Below, piece after piece: positions 27,101 through 34,935 of a stretch of DNA of 64,000 nt. The stretch lies in the NCBI GenBank assembly GCA_040004035.1, contig JAMPLN010000005.1; one strand, given 5' to 3'. The notes below the pieces were generated by a model. That model made no database searches, was not told the origin of the DNA, and was given only the letters and a program-made list of their open reading frames with translations. The translations under genes and the position numbers were made by a program. The DNA is from Microcoleus vaginatus_C. GTDB taxonomy: Bacteria > Cyanobacteriota > Cyanobacteriia > Cyanobacteriales > Microcoleaceae. How positions within the stretch are numbered: position 1 is the first letter of the stretch; each line of letters begins with the position of its first letter.

Positions 27101-27630
27101 CGAGCCAAGTTATCCTCGTCAAGCAGTGGTGCGATGCCCAGGTTTTGATGCGGAAGTCTGCAGAAGCTGTACTTTCTTTGGCTGCTGAAAATAACATTGA
27201 TTTGTCGATTTTGCCCGAAACAGCCCAAATTTGGGCTGACCCCGACAGAATCGTTCAACTGCTGGTAAATTTGTTGAGCAATGCGATTAAATTCTCCGCT
27301 CCAGGGAGTACAGTAACTGTCAGGGTTAAAGATTTGGGCGATTCCGTACCGGATAGCTACGCTTCACGGGTTTTATTTGAAGTCAAAGATCGAGGGCGGG
27401 GGATTCCAGCAGATAAACTAGAAACTATCTTTGGACGGTTTCAACAAGTCGATGCTTCTGACTCCCGCCAAAAAGGAGGTACGGGTTTGGGTTTGGCTAT
27501 CTGTCGCAGCATAGTACAGCAGCACGGCGGCAGAATTTGGGTCGAAAGTGTTGTCTCACAAGGCTGCAGTTTCTATTTCACAGTGCCTGCACCGTTGGAA
27601 GGCGAAGGGGGAAAAAGTTTGGAGGTTTGA
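24160..27630 (+). CDS. Phytochrome histidine kinase (PAS-GAF-PHY-PAS-PAS-PAS-HK)
   Basis: A 1156-residue red/far-red photoreceptor. The PAS_2 domain has APGSIQPHGILL (23-34). The GAF has YPATDIPPQAR (201-211) and the canonical bilin-binding Cys257-His258 in SPCHVQYL, with KLWGLIACHH. The PHY tongue is visible as WFRPE (439-443) and SPRISFELWQE (469-479). Three PAS domains follow (about 515-640, 645-765, 790-910); the second has GKTPRILQG, a LOV-like sequence lacking the flavin Cys. HisKA has His924 (SHELRTP), and HATPase_c has NLLSNAIKFS, DRGRGIP and GTGLGLAI. The Cys in GAF implies phycocyanobilin rather than biliverdin attachment. Cys18 is near, but two residues off, the bacteriophytochrome Cys position. 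Confidence 0.94.
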   Translation: MKAMVLPSDTDNLNNSDCELIYAPGSIQPHGILLVLESPVLKILQVSNNTFEAMGLYPEELLNKCLEEFVETEEIEAIEKALFEKDQQRNGIRLSFKSQDRQSFFEGTLHQSNSALIVELESVVSPKTSDCFNCYNLVQEPIDKIHKTPNLQLLCQTAVAEVRRMIGFDRAIVYQFDATGAGEVVAEDKVESLEPLLGLHYPATDIPPQARSLFNMNLIRFIPDINCQPVELIPHCNPLTGSPLDLGASLLRTVSPCHVQYLQNMNVAASMTLTLIKDKKLWGLIACHHPTRKYVNYETRTACELIAKFVNLELSYKQDSEDREYAIYLKSICQKFITEISQKNCFVEGLLTYRDELLALVAATGGVVCANENLTTIGQTPEVVEIENLIAWIKTQINNEVFYTDSLSKLYPPSEKFKEVASGLLVLAMSEMQNYYILWFRPEALQTVNWAGPPEGEIELKPDGSRVMSPRISFELWQETVRSKSLPWQPCEIEIARELRVAITSIELRKINQQLSLALSATKIGFWDWDVQKNRIVWSREHEELFGLAPGIFAGTDQSFAACIHPEDLKGVENARNQALAQRTDYFHENRVVWPDGSIHWIEGKGKFFYNEAGDAVRMVGTVTEITDRKARELQLRLLESVVTTTNDAVLITEAEPIEEPGPRIIYVNPAFTRMTGYTLEEVVGKTPRILQGEKTDRASLHRVRTALKTWQPVRVDSINYRKDGTEFWVEMSIVPIADENGAFTHWVSVHRDISDRKLAEAALQQLNERLEMRVLQRTRELESSQAELRESEALFRSLSESSPVGIFKIDTEGKCTYTNPRCQAIGGFTPAAALGKGWMRFVHREDLKLILSKWSESQSLHGEFSCEFRHIQRDGTIRFCRLKTAPIFSDRSQLIGHVGTVTDITESRAIEKMKNEFISIVSHELRTPLASIRGSLGLLAAGVLKNKPETAKQMLEIASSDTERLVRLVNDILDLERLDSSQVILVKQWCDAQVLMRKSAEAVLSLAAENNIDLSILPETAQIWADPDRIVQLLVNLLSNAIKFSAPGSTVTVRVKDLGDSVPDSYASRVLFEVKDRGRGIPADKLETIFGRFQQVDASDSRQKGGTGLGLAICRSIVQQHGGRIWVESVVSQGCSFYFTVPAPLEGEGGKSLEV

Positions 27631-27740
27631 GATTGCTTTGATAAGATATCGCGAAAGCTAAAGTTGCTGGAAACGCAGGCGTGTAGGATGATTTTGGGAG
27701 GCTTATATGTCGATTTTTCTGTTCAGGGTTTCAGTATGTG

Positions 27741-27890
27741 ATACCAATTTAAGGTGAAGTTGCACATATCTCGATCCCCCTCGCATCCCCGTGGTTGTTG
27801 GGGGACTTTGAGAAGAATCTTGTACCCCCCTCTTATTAAGGGGGGTTAGGGGGGTTCAGATTCTACGGGGCCTCATAAAAAAGTGGTATG
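27741..27890. mobile_element. MITE-like element between phytochrome and receiver genes
   Basis: Near-perfect terminal inverted repeat ATACCAATTT (27741-27750) against AAAGTGGTAT (27881-27890), one mismatch. The interior holds C-rich then G-rich runs (ACCCCCCTCTTATTAAGGGG) that form an inner hairpin. No coding capacity. It lies in the 528-bp gap 27631-28158. Confidence 0.55.
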
Positions 27891-27900
27891 AGTGGCAAAA

Positions 27901-27978
27901 TATAGCAACCGCGCCCGACAATTAGGACGTTCTTAATTGCTGAAACTCTTAATTTTATTGCTTCTTCCTTTTGCTATA
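27901..27978. repeat. Dispersed palindromic repeat TATAGCAA...TTGCTATA, copy 1
   Basis: Perfect 8-bp terminal inverted repeat (27901-27908 and 27971-27978). The interior includes TTAGGACGTTCTTAATTGC. A second copy with the same interior is at 61976-62067, in front of bioY. Confidence 0.7.
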
Positions 27979-28158
27979 TCTGTGAAGAAACCGAGTTGAT
28001 GAGGCAGGGTGCGTAAGTTTTTTTCAGTTTAAGCTGTTGCGGCATTTAAATTGTCTGTCAAAAAAATCAAAGTTTTGTGGGGTGTCCCGCCCGCCCTGAA
28101 TATACAATTTAAATTCGCGACATTTTACCATAATTAATTTAAAATTTGAGTTTTAATT

Positions 28159-28545
28159 ATGTCAGCCAAGCGCATTCTGGTCATCGATGATGAAAAAAAC
28201 CTCTGCAGCGTGATTCAGGCCTGTCTGGAACATTTAGGCGGCTGGATTGTACTAAGCGCGCCCGACGGCAGCCAAGGATTGCTTTTAGCTGAAACTCAAC
28301 TCCCTGACGCTATTCTGCTAGATGTGATGATGCCGGATATGGATGGCCTTACTCTGTTTGGTTTGCTGCAAAACAATGTGGCTACTCGGGGGATTCCGGT
28401 GATTTTCCTGACGGCTAAGGTGCAGGCGATGGATTTGAGCGAATTTGCTGATTTGGGGGTAGCGGGGGTGATTGCCAAGCCTTTCGATCCTTTGAGTTTG
28501 GCACAGCAAGTGGCGGACATTCTGGGTTGGGAACCGTTGCTGTAA
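28159..28545 (+). CDS. Single-domain response regulator (CheY-like)
   Basis: A 128-residue receiver: acidic pair DDE (ILVIDDEKN), phosphoacceptor Asp in AILLDVMMPDMDG, Thr in VIFLTAK, Lys in IAKPFDP. There is no output domain, so it is a phosphate shuttle or a docking-type regulator. It is the next gene after the phytochrome kinase on the same strand, though 528 bp of repeat-rich DNA lies between. In cyanobacteria small receivers next to phytochromes (Rcp1 type) act as their targets; this receiver is a candidate, but its C-terminus is not specifically Rcp1-like. Confidence 0.9.
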   Translation: MSAKRILVIDDEKNLCSVIQACLEHLGGWIVLSAPDGSQGLLLAETQLPDAILLDVMMPDMDGLTLFGLLQNNVATRGIPVIFLTAKVQAMDLSEFADLGVAGVIAKPFDPLSLAQQVADILGWEPLL

Positions 28546-29609
28546 ACTGGGGTAAAATACATCGCAGATAGCATATCAAACTCGGCAGTTGAAACCCCTA
28601 CTAGACAAACAAAATCGGCCCTGTCCGACGGAAGAATTAATGGGGCCTTAAAGCCGGATGACGATCGGAAACCCGTTTTCTGGTTCCCTTGATTATTGCG
28701 AAAATCACGCAATTGTTAGGAAACCGGGTTTCTGCGTCCAGGAAAGTCCTAGTTTTTCCGGCTATGTTCATAATTTCCTCATTTTTTTGATTTAGCTTTG
28801 AGATGGATCGGTGATTGGTTAATTTAAACTCTGATTCCCTAGAAGTTCTAGAGATGATCTCAGGGAGTCGGGGTTTTTTGTTACCTGCAAAGCCGATCGG
28901 CTATCACCGTATTTACAAGCAGAATAACTCCTACAGAAGTTACGTACACTTACCTCAAGAACGATTTTTTTAAACCCGGAATTATGGATGCAGCCAAGTT
29001 TTTTGCTAAAAAACCAGGTTTAAGCCTGCTAATCCAAGATTTACGCCGAATTCCCTGAGAAACCGGCTTTTTTAACCCAGGGTCACAGATGGAACCAAGT
29101 TTTTGGCTAAAAAACCAGGTTTTTGCCTAACTTTTGTAATCTCTGCTTCGGCAAAAGTATATTTATCAAAAAAAATGATGGTCTTCATAATTTCCTCATA
29201 TTTTTTAGATAAAGTTTACCCCAAGCTCTGGATCACAAGGTCGATCGCACTCTCAGCACCATTCGGCTGCCAAAGAGCGAACCTGTTGTCAGGAGAGTTC
29301 GGGGCAGTGACGGTACTTTCGATTAACTGATGCCACAGCACCACCAACCTAAATAAGTCAGGAGCTAGGCCCTGCATACCAAACAAACCGGGTTTTTTAA
29401 CCGGGAAAAACGGAGTTTCTGCGCCACACCTCAAAGTGTTGGCAGGATAACTCAATGCTACAAAAATTAATAACTGAGGATGTGATTCGCGCTCTCGAAT
29501 AACACCAAAAAAATAAGTAGGTCGTTTGATCAAGAGCAAAACTCGCAATTACCACTAACAGGTAAATCCCAGTCTCAGTTAGTTTTTGAAAGAGTGTGGA
29601 GATTTTTAA
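28546..29609. repeat. Repeat-rich intergenic region (AAACCGGGTTT family)
   Basis: 1064 bp without a credible gene. It contains several copies of the GAAACCGGGTTTCT / AAAAAACCAGGTTT family: around 28674-28735, 28973-29030, 29061-29120 and 29388-29420. The copies at 28996-29027 and 29096-29120 share CCAAGTTTTT...CTAAAAAACCAGGTTT. The same family forms hairpin elements at 50455 and 52476. Open frames here (such as a 110-codon minus-strand one ending at 29216) are composed of these repeats and are not called. Confidence 0.65.
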
Positions 29610-29918
29610 ATGTCTGATCAGCTATCTTATAAAGGTAACAACCAGATTCTGTGCTATTACGCAAATGTTACCAACCTAGTTCAGGTGGTTCGGATTGGGA
29701 ACATTCCTAATTGGTACTTTGAAAGAGTGATGTTTCCGGGACAGCGACTGATGTTTGAAGCTGCTGCTGAAGCAGTCTTAGAAATTCACACTGGTACGGT
29801 GGCAAGTGCTATTTTATCCGACAAGATTCCCTGCTACGTGCTGCGGGTTATAGAAGAGGTAAGTTCCGACTTCGAGCTGGTGATTACCGAAGAACGATTG
29901 GCGGTATTAGCCGGTTAA
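29610..29918 (+). CDS. DUF1830 family protein
   Basis: A 102-residue protein with the full DUF1830 signature: LCYYANVTNLVQVVRIGNIP, NWYFERVMFPGQRLMFEA, LEIHTGTVASAILSDKIPC. The family is cyanobacterial and small; its function is unknown. The fold appears all-beta and soluble. Only 5 bp separate its stop from the next open frame (ComFB-like), so the two are very likely cotranscribed, which ties it by context to c-di-GMP or competence-type regulation (inference). Confidence 0.85.
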   Translation: MSDQLSYKGNNQILCYYANVTNLVQVVRIGNIPNWYFERVMFPGQRLMFEAAAEAVLEIHTGTVASAILSDKIPCYVLRVIEEVSSDFELVITEERLAVLAG

Positions 29919-29923
29919 AATTC

Positions 29924-30343
29924 ATGAGAAATCAGACGAGATCGAGAACGACCACAAAAATATTAGTTAACGAGTGTTTGGGGACGGGGAAAATGCAGAA
30001 AAATCTTGTCAATATTACCTTAGCTGTAGTCACAGAGGAAGTAGAAATTATCTTGGAGTCTTATCCGAAGCACCCCTACCAACAAGCTTTTTCGCCTTCG
30101 GGATTGCGACAAGATTTAATTGCTTATGTGCTTAGCCGAGTTCCTAATAGATATACTGCGATCGACTCCAGCGAGTCGGTGTCAAACCAAACTGTTCAGG
30201 TTCGCTGTTCTTCAGAGCAATTGCTGCACATAGAAAATTTGATTCATACTGGAATTCGCGAGGTGCTGCACAGCTATCAGAAGATAGATTACCGCCTGCC
30301 TGAAGAAGTTAAATTTGATTCGAGAGTTGCTAGTTGGTTGTGA
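29924..30343 (+). CDS. ComFB-like protein (late competence development family)
   Basis: 139 residues from ATG 29924; a second ATG at 29993 (MQKNLVNITLAVV) has a better purine-rich leader and may be the real start, giving 116 residues. The ComFB pattern is seen in LVNITLAVVTEEVEIILESY, then LRQDLIAYVLSRVPNRYTAID and a C-terminal helix. ComFB-type proteins in cyanobacteria have been reported as c-di-GMP receptors that affect natural competence and motility; that role is known for relatives and only inferred here. No zinc-type Cys cluster is seen. It follows the DUF1830 gene after 5 bp. Confidence 0.75.
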   Translation: MRNQTRSRTTTKILVNECLGTGKMQKNLVNITLAVVTEEVEIILESYPKHPYQQAFSPSGLRQDLIAYVLSRVPNRYTAIDSSESVSNQTVQVRCSSEQLLHIENLIHTGIREVLHSYQKIDYRLPEEVKFDSRVASWL

Positions 30344-30425
30344 TAGTTTCTGGTAAATGAGGGAGACGCCGAGATTCTCGGCCCTCTCGGTTGGGCGAGG
30401 TGGAATTGTGTACTGACTCGATTGT

Positions 30426-30779
30426 TCAAGACTTTTGGTAATCGCAGCAGCAGTTGCACGGGCCATTGGGATTGACAGCACAGCGCAGAATTTCCGATCG
30501 AGCATTAAAGCGACAGCTAGCATCTCCTATAACCCAGATGCCGCTTACAAAAGTTCTTTCCGTCGGCGGTGTGGCCGACTGCACGTACAGGGCAATTTTT
30601 TGCAGTCGGTAGCGACCGGATTTGAGTTGATAGCGGTGGTGGCGTTCCAAGACAGCGTAGGTTTCTCCCTCTAAATCTAGATAGTTCCCCGGTTGTGGCG
30701 TCCAATCCAGCCGAATGCTACCTAAATATTGGCGGGGGTGAGAGAGAATCACCTCTACGGGTAAAGTATTTTGTTCCAT
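30426..30779 (-). CDS. DUF6464 family protein
   Basis: A 117-residue protein with LPVEVILSHPRQYLGSIRLDW, QPGNYLDLEGETYAVLERHHRYQ and the C-terminal Cys-rich tail CRFNARSEILRCAVNPNGPC followed by NCCC. The six or so C-terminal Cys suggest a metal site or redox role; no function is established. It is convergent with the ComFB-like gene (82 bp between stops) and appears monocistronic. Family assignment rests on the N-terminal motif and the Cys tail. Confidence 0.78.
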   Translation of the reverse strand: MEQNTLPVEVILSHPRQYLGSIRLDWTPQPGNYLDLEGETYAVLERHHRYQLKSGRYRLQKIALYVQSATPPTERTFVSGIWVIGDASCRFNARSEILRCAVNPNGPCNCCCDYQKS

Positions 30780-31111
30780 GTGGCGGTGCGTTCGCGAACT
30801 GAACTAAAGGGGCAAATAGTTGACTAAACCGACCTCTTCTTGATCTAGAAAGATAACTTTTTCTAGAGAGAGTAATTTCGGTTGAGGCGCTAAGCTTAAC
30901 TATAGAACCTTTGGCGATCGGCGGATAGCCGACTAACCAACAGCGCTAGAAAATAAACTTCAATTCGCTTGACGTAACTAAAGTTAAGTTCGATTAGGCT
31001 TTATAAAGCAGTACACGCTGATGATATCGCAACTCACAGGTTCGATCGATACGCGGTTGAGATTGGTGAACATATTTTAACGGTTGGCAGGACTTGGGGT
31101 GCTTCGGGTGC

Positions 31112-31171
31112 GTTTGTACTGAGGACTTCAGTCCTGTGATTTTTATGAGAACTTCAGTGCTCACTACAAAC
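31112..31171. repeat. GAGGACTTCAGTCC family repeat, second copy
   Basis: Outer arms GTTTGTACTGA (31112) and TCACTACAAAC (to 31171) pair with one mismatch and enclose GAGGACTTCAGTCC and GAACTTCAGTGC. It resembles the element at 12204-12240. It lies in the 411-bp gap 30780-31190, just past the sucrose-phosphatase stop (31191), where it may act as a transcript end. Confidence 0.55.
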
Positions 31172-31190
31172 CAAACCGGATTTTTGGCAA

Positions 31191-31922
31191 TCAAAATTCC
31201 CAAAAATATGCCATTCCTTCCATGATTCCCCAAGCGCAAGCAGAACCAGCTAAATAATGATTTTCAGTGCCGCATTCGCGATGCCATTCTAAGAGTTCTG
31301 ACATAGCATTAGCGACGATTACTCCCCGGACATCCTGTTCAAACATATTGATATCATTGCCAGAATCACCGCAAACTAATGTTGCATCAGATGGAATTTG
31401 TAGGCGCTTTTGTAAATAAGTAAGGGCATTACCTTTATTGCTAGTTTGCGGTAAAATATCCACATCGCGATTGCTGCTAAAAATGATTTGACCTGGCAGT
31501 CTCGATTCAGTTAACTTTTGCTGCAAAGTCTGGACAATCGAACTATTTTCTGCTGCTGGTTCTAGACAATAACTGATTTTCCAAGGATTTTGTTCTTTTA
31601 GGGATTGGGGTTTAAGCTGGGAAAACTGCTGAGCTAAAGAGGCGATCGCCATTTTATCCCAGTCTTGAGAAAGATATTCCGCCCAATCTAAGTCGAGGGT
31701 TCCGTCTTGGTAAATTTCGCTGCCTACACCTGCGATCAAATAGTCGGGTGCTAGCAGTTGCTTTTGGGCAATTAATTCGCAAGTTGAAGCATAAGAACGC
31801 CCGGTAGCGTAAACCAAACAAATTTGCGATCGCTGTGATTGCAGGCGCTGGTTGAAAACTTGAGTTGCTTCGTCATCTCCGACTAGCGTGTTGTCTAAAT
31901 CTGTAACTAATAAAAACTTCAT
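31191..31922 (-). CDS. spp: Sucrose-phosphate phosphatase
   Basis: A 243-residue HAD enzyme of the sucrose-phosphatase family. Motif I is TDLDNTLVGDD (7-17), followed by YATGRSYAS, then LIAGVGSEIY, a cap domain (about 80-160) and motif IV GDSGNDINMFE (about 190). It hydrolyses sucrose-6F-phosphate to sucrose in the cytoplasm. Sucrose is a common compatible solute of filamentous cyanobacteria, so salt or desiccation response is a likely context. No sucrose-phosphate synthase is adjacent. It is divergent from the SLH porin gene with 171 bp between the starts. Confidence 0.88.
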   Translation of the reverse strand: MKFLLVTDLDNTLVGDDEATQVFNQRLQSQRSQICLVYATGRSYASTCELIAQKQLLAPDYLIAGVGSEIYQDGTLDLDWAEYLSQDWDKMAIASLAQQFSQLKPQSLKEQNPWKISYCLEPAAENSSIVQTLQQKLTESRLPGQIIFSSNRDVDILPQTSNKGNALTYLQKRLQIPSDATLVCGDSGNDINMFEQDVRGVIVANAMSELLEWHRECGTENHYLAGSACAWGIMEGMAYFWEF

Positions 31923-32093
31923 TTGGGGAATTAGTCAGGAGTCAGTAGTCTTCAGTCATTAGTGATTGGGAATTGCTCGCTTCCTAAAATAATTTTAACT
32001 ATTTATAAGAATTTGTTAAACCCACTACATTTATAAGCAAGCTTATCGGTTAACATTGGCCAGATTTAATTTTCAATAAGTGGTGTGAGTTTT

Positions 32094-34418
32094 ATGGTGA
32101 ATAATGCAACCTCCGTTAAAGCTTTTTGGCTGTCTTTCTTGATTTCTGGTGCTGCAGTGCCTTTGGGGCCGATCGCAGCAACAGCTCAAATTCAGGATAC
32201 CTCAACTCCAGAAGTTGCGCTAGAAGCGAGTGCCGTCCCGGAGGCTACCCCAGACGCAGCGCTGGCTGCAGTTAAGATTGAGATACCGCCGTTAGCGGCG
32301 ATTACCGCAGCAGAGACTAACTCCGCAGTCGATCGCGCTTTACCCGACACAGATACAGCATGGGTGAATAGCGCTTTACCCCAAACAGATGCAGCAACAG
32401 TCGATCCGGCTTTACCCGAAACAGATGCAGCCACAGTCGATCCGGCTTTACCTCAAACAGATGCAGCAACAGTCGATCCGGCTTTACCCGAAACAGATGC
32501 AGCCACAGTCGATCCGGCTTTACCCAAACAAGATATAGCAACAGTCGATCCGGCTTTACCCGAAACAGATGCAGCCACAGTCGATCCGGCTTTACCCGAA
32601 ACAGATGCAGCCACAGTCGATCCGGCTTTACCCGAAACAGATGCAGCCACAGTCGATCGTGCAACAACAACCCCAGAAATAACGGAGGCAATTCGCGAAT
32701 TGCCCCCACAGAAGTTAGAAATTGCAAACTCTCCTCAGTCTCAACAAGTTGCTGAAGCCAGCAAAGTTGCCGACATCAGCAGCGAGACGGGCAGCGCTGA
32801 TGACCTCAGCATACAAGAAGACGCAGCACAAGTCACCTCTGTTTCCCAACTCTCCGACGTGCGGCCGACAGATTGGGCTTTTCAAGCCTTGCAATCCTTA
32901 GTAGAAAGATACGGCTGCATTGCGGGATATCCAGACGGCACATTCCGAGGCAATCGAGCAATGACTCGGTATGAATTCGCCGCCGGATTAAACGCTTGCT
33001 TAGACCAAATTACCAAACAACTTGGCGGTTCTACTGGTAATTTAGTCAAGCGAGAAGATTTACTTGCTTTGCAAAGATTGCAAGAAGAATTTGCAGCAGA
33101 ATTAGCTACCTTGCGCGGTCGAGTAGATGCTTTAGAAGCCCGCACTGCCGAATTAGAAGCCAACCAATTTTCAACTACGACTAAACTAAACGCATTTGCT
33201 TGGTTTAATCTGAGTGGAGCTTTTGCGGGCAAGCGAGTCCGAGTTGAAGCAATAAATGGAAATGCTGCTCCGCTCGATCGAGTACCCGGACGCGATCCTG
33301 TCACCAACAGACCGATCGTGCAGAGAGTGGACGATCCAGAAATTACTTTCAGCCACTTAATTTGGTTAACCCTCACTACTTCTTTTACAGGGAAAGACCA
33401 ATTGGTTACACAGCTAGCTGTAGGTAACGGAAATTCACCAGCCAATCAGTATACTTCTCCGGGTCTTTTTAATACCTTTGGCACTCCTTTTCTAGACCAG
33501 ACTGCTGGGGTGAATTCCAATGAAGTTATCCTGCGAGAACTTTATTATCAGTTCCCGGTTAGCAACAGCTTGCAAGTAGTAATCGGCCCCAGAATTAATT
33601 TCTACCGCTACTTTGACAACAATAATTTTAGCTTTTTCGTGGACGGTGCGAGCAGTTTTAATTCTAACAATAGCACTTTGTTAACTGCTACCAAACGCGG
33701 CGCAGGTGCTTTGGCTTTGTGGGATATCAGCCGCCGATTGAAACTGCGTGTGGGCTATTTGGGCGAGAGTATGGAATTTTTGCCCTCTTCGGTGTTTAAT
33801 TCCGCTTCCAATCCGTCTCAAGGCTTGTTTGGTGGGACAAATACGAGTACCGCCGAACTAACATTCAGTCCGAGCGATCGGGCAAATTTGCGGTTTTTGT
33901 ACAGCCGTTCCAACATCCAGCAAATTGGCGGGCTAATTGGAGCACCGAATGGCAGGCCGATTAACGGTTTGGCAGATGACGGTTTCGGTGGCCGTCTCGG
34001 CAATGCTACTGCCAATACTTATAGCTTTAATTTCGATTGGTCACTCAGCCGCCGTTTCGGTCTTTTCGGCCGCTACGGCTACGCCGAAACCAATATATTT
34101 CCCAAGACTGACCGACCCGACGGCACGATCAAAACTCAATCTTATATGTTAGGATTTGCACTTCCTGATTTATTCAAAAAAGGAGCTGTGTTTACTGCCT
34201 CATTTTTAGTACCTTTTGACGTTACTGGTGGTCGCAGGTTTCTGGTTTCGGGCGGGGGGAATGGTGGCAAACAGTACGAAATTGAAGCCACTTATTATTT
34301 GCCTGTCACCGAGAATATTTCGCTCGTACCGGCATTTTATGCGATCTGGAATGCCAATAATTTCGATAACAACCCGACAATTTTTGTGGGCAATTTGCGG
34401 ACTCAATTTAGTTTTTAA
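32094..34418 (+). CDS. SLH-domain outer membrane porin (iron uptake porin / OprB type)
   Basis: A 774-residue outer membrane protein from ATG 32094. The signal peptide is about 30 residues (ends IAATAQ). Then a Pro/Ala/Asp-rich region with nine tandem 12-residue repeats ALPETDAATVDP (DNA 32337-32660), an SLH domain (QLSDVRPTDWAFQALQSLV, GCIAGYPDGTFRGNRAMTR) that binds peptidoglycan-linked polymer, a coiled coil (ALQRLQEEFAAELATLRGRV) and a C-terminal beta-barrel ending in NLRTQFSF with terminal Phe. This is the main cyanobacterial porin architecture; the repeats between signal and SLH are unusual. Cargo is not shown by sequence; iron and other inorganic ions are known for relatives. Confidence 0.9.
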   Translation: MVNNATSVKAFWLSFLISGAAVPLGPIAATAQIQDTSTPEVALEASAVPEATPDAALAAVKIEIPPLAAITAAETNSAVDRALPDTDTAWVNSALPQTDAATVDPALPETDAATVDPALPQTDAATVDPALPETDAATVDPALPKQDIATVDPALPETDAATVDPALPETDAATVDPALPETDAATVDRATTTPEITEAIRELPPQKLEIANSPQSQQVAEASKVADISSETGSADDLSIQEDAAQVTSVSQLSDVRPTDWAFQALQSLVERYGCIAGYPDGTFRGNRAMTRYEFAAGLNACLDQITKQLGGSTGNLVKREDLLALQRLQEEFAAELATLRGRVDALEARTAELEANQFSTTTKLNAFAWFNLSGAFAGKRVRVEAINGNAAPLDRVPGRDPVTNRPIVQRVDDPEITFSHLIWLTLTTSFTGKDQLVTQLAVGNGNSPANQYTSPGLFNTFGTPFLDQTAGVNSNEVILRELYYQFPVSNSLQVVIGPRINFYRYFDNNNFSFFVDGASSFNSNNSTLLTATKRGAGALALWDISRRLKLRVGYLGESMEFLPSSVFNSASNPSQGLFGGTNTSTAELTFSPSDRANLRFLYSRSNIQQIGGLIGAPNGRPINGLADDGFGGRLGNATANTYSFNFDWSLSRRFGLFGRYGYAETNIFPKTDRPDGTIKTQSYMLGFALPDLFKKGAVFTASFLVPFDVTGGRRFLVSGGGNGGKQYEIEATYYLPVTENISLVPAFYAIWNANNFDNNPTIFVGNLRTQFSF
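32337..32660. repeat. Nine 36-bp tandem repeats inside the porin gene
   Basis: Nine in-frame 36-bp units encode ALPxTDAATVDP. Unit 1 (ALPDTDTAWVNS) and unit 6 (ALPKQDIATVDP) are the most diverged; units 3, 5, 7 and 8 are the same at protein level. Nucleotide identity between units is high, which suggests recent copy-number change by slippage or recombination. Confidence 0.92.
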
Positions 34419-34640
34419 GTAAATTAGGACTTACTTGAACCTAATTATAGTATTTTTCAGTTGAGTCAGGTACACATTGGTAATGGGTAATGGGGTCCTG
34501 ACAGCAGAGTACCTGACTCAGTTTAAAACTGCTATATTTAGGGCGCGCATTACGCCCCTTACCGCATTATGTAGGGTGCACCTGGAGCACCTTACCGCGC
34601 TCTTAGTAGGGTGTCAAACCACTGATACCAAATCCGCGTT

Positions 34641-34732
34641 AAAAACCCCTTGATAAGACTCGGCGATAGAAATCGCTACTACACAAACTTTCGTTCCTAG
34701 CTGAGAGGGACTAAGAAATCAAGGGGGTTTTT
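34641..34732. mobile_element. MITE-like element with AAAAACCCCTTGAT inverted ends
   Basis: AAAAACCCCTTGAT (34641-34654) is mirrored at 34718-34732 with a single extra base. Flanking TCCGCGTT and CCGAATGCGGA extend the imperfect symmetry, and GATACCAAATCC and GATATCAAATCC lie outside. It is in the 517-bp gap 34419-34935, which also has GTAGGGTGC-type runs near 34550-34615 and CAACAGT heptamers near 34850-34880. Confidence 0.6.
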
Positions 34733-34935
34733 AAGCCGAATGCGGACATAATTAATGGACATGATATCAAATCCGCTAGCATCGTCGGGCGTAAAATCGA
34801 GTTAACACTCCATACTCAACCATCATTCAGTTTTTCGACTGACAGTTAACAGCCAACAGTCAACAGCCAACAGTCAACAATCACGGACGGTGCAACCGGA
34901 ATTGACCTGATATCCTGATTAGCGTCGTCCTGATG

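Noticed and set aside
29216..29548. 110-codon minus-strand frame in the repeat-rich gap
   Set aside because: It is largely made of the AAACCGGGTTT repeats and has no family features.
32317..32727. Repetitive minus-strand frame opposite the porin repeats
   Set aside because: Shadow of the 36-bp repeats in the porin gene.
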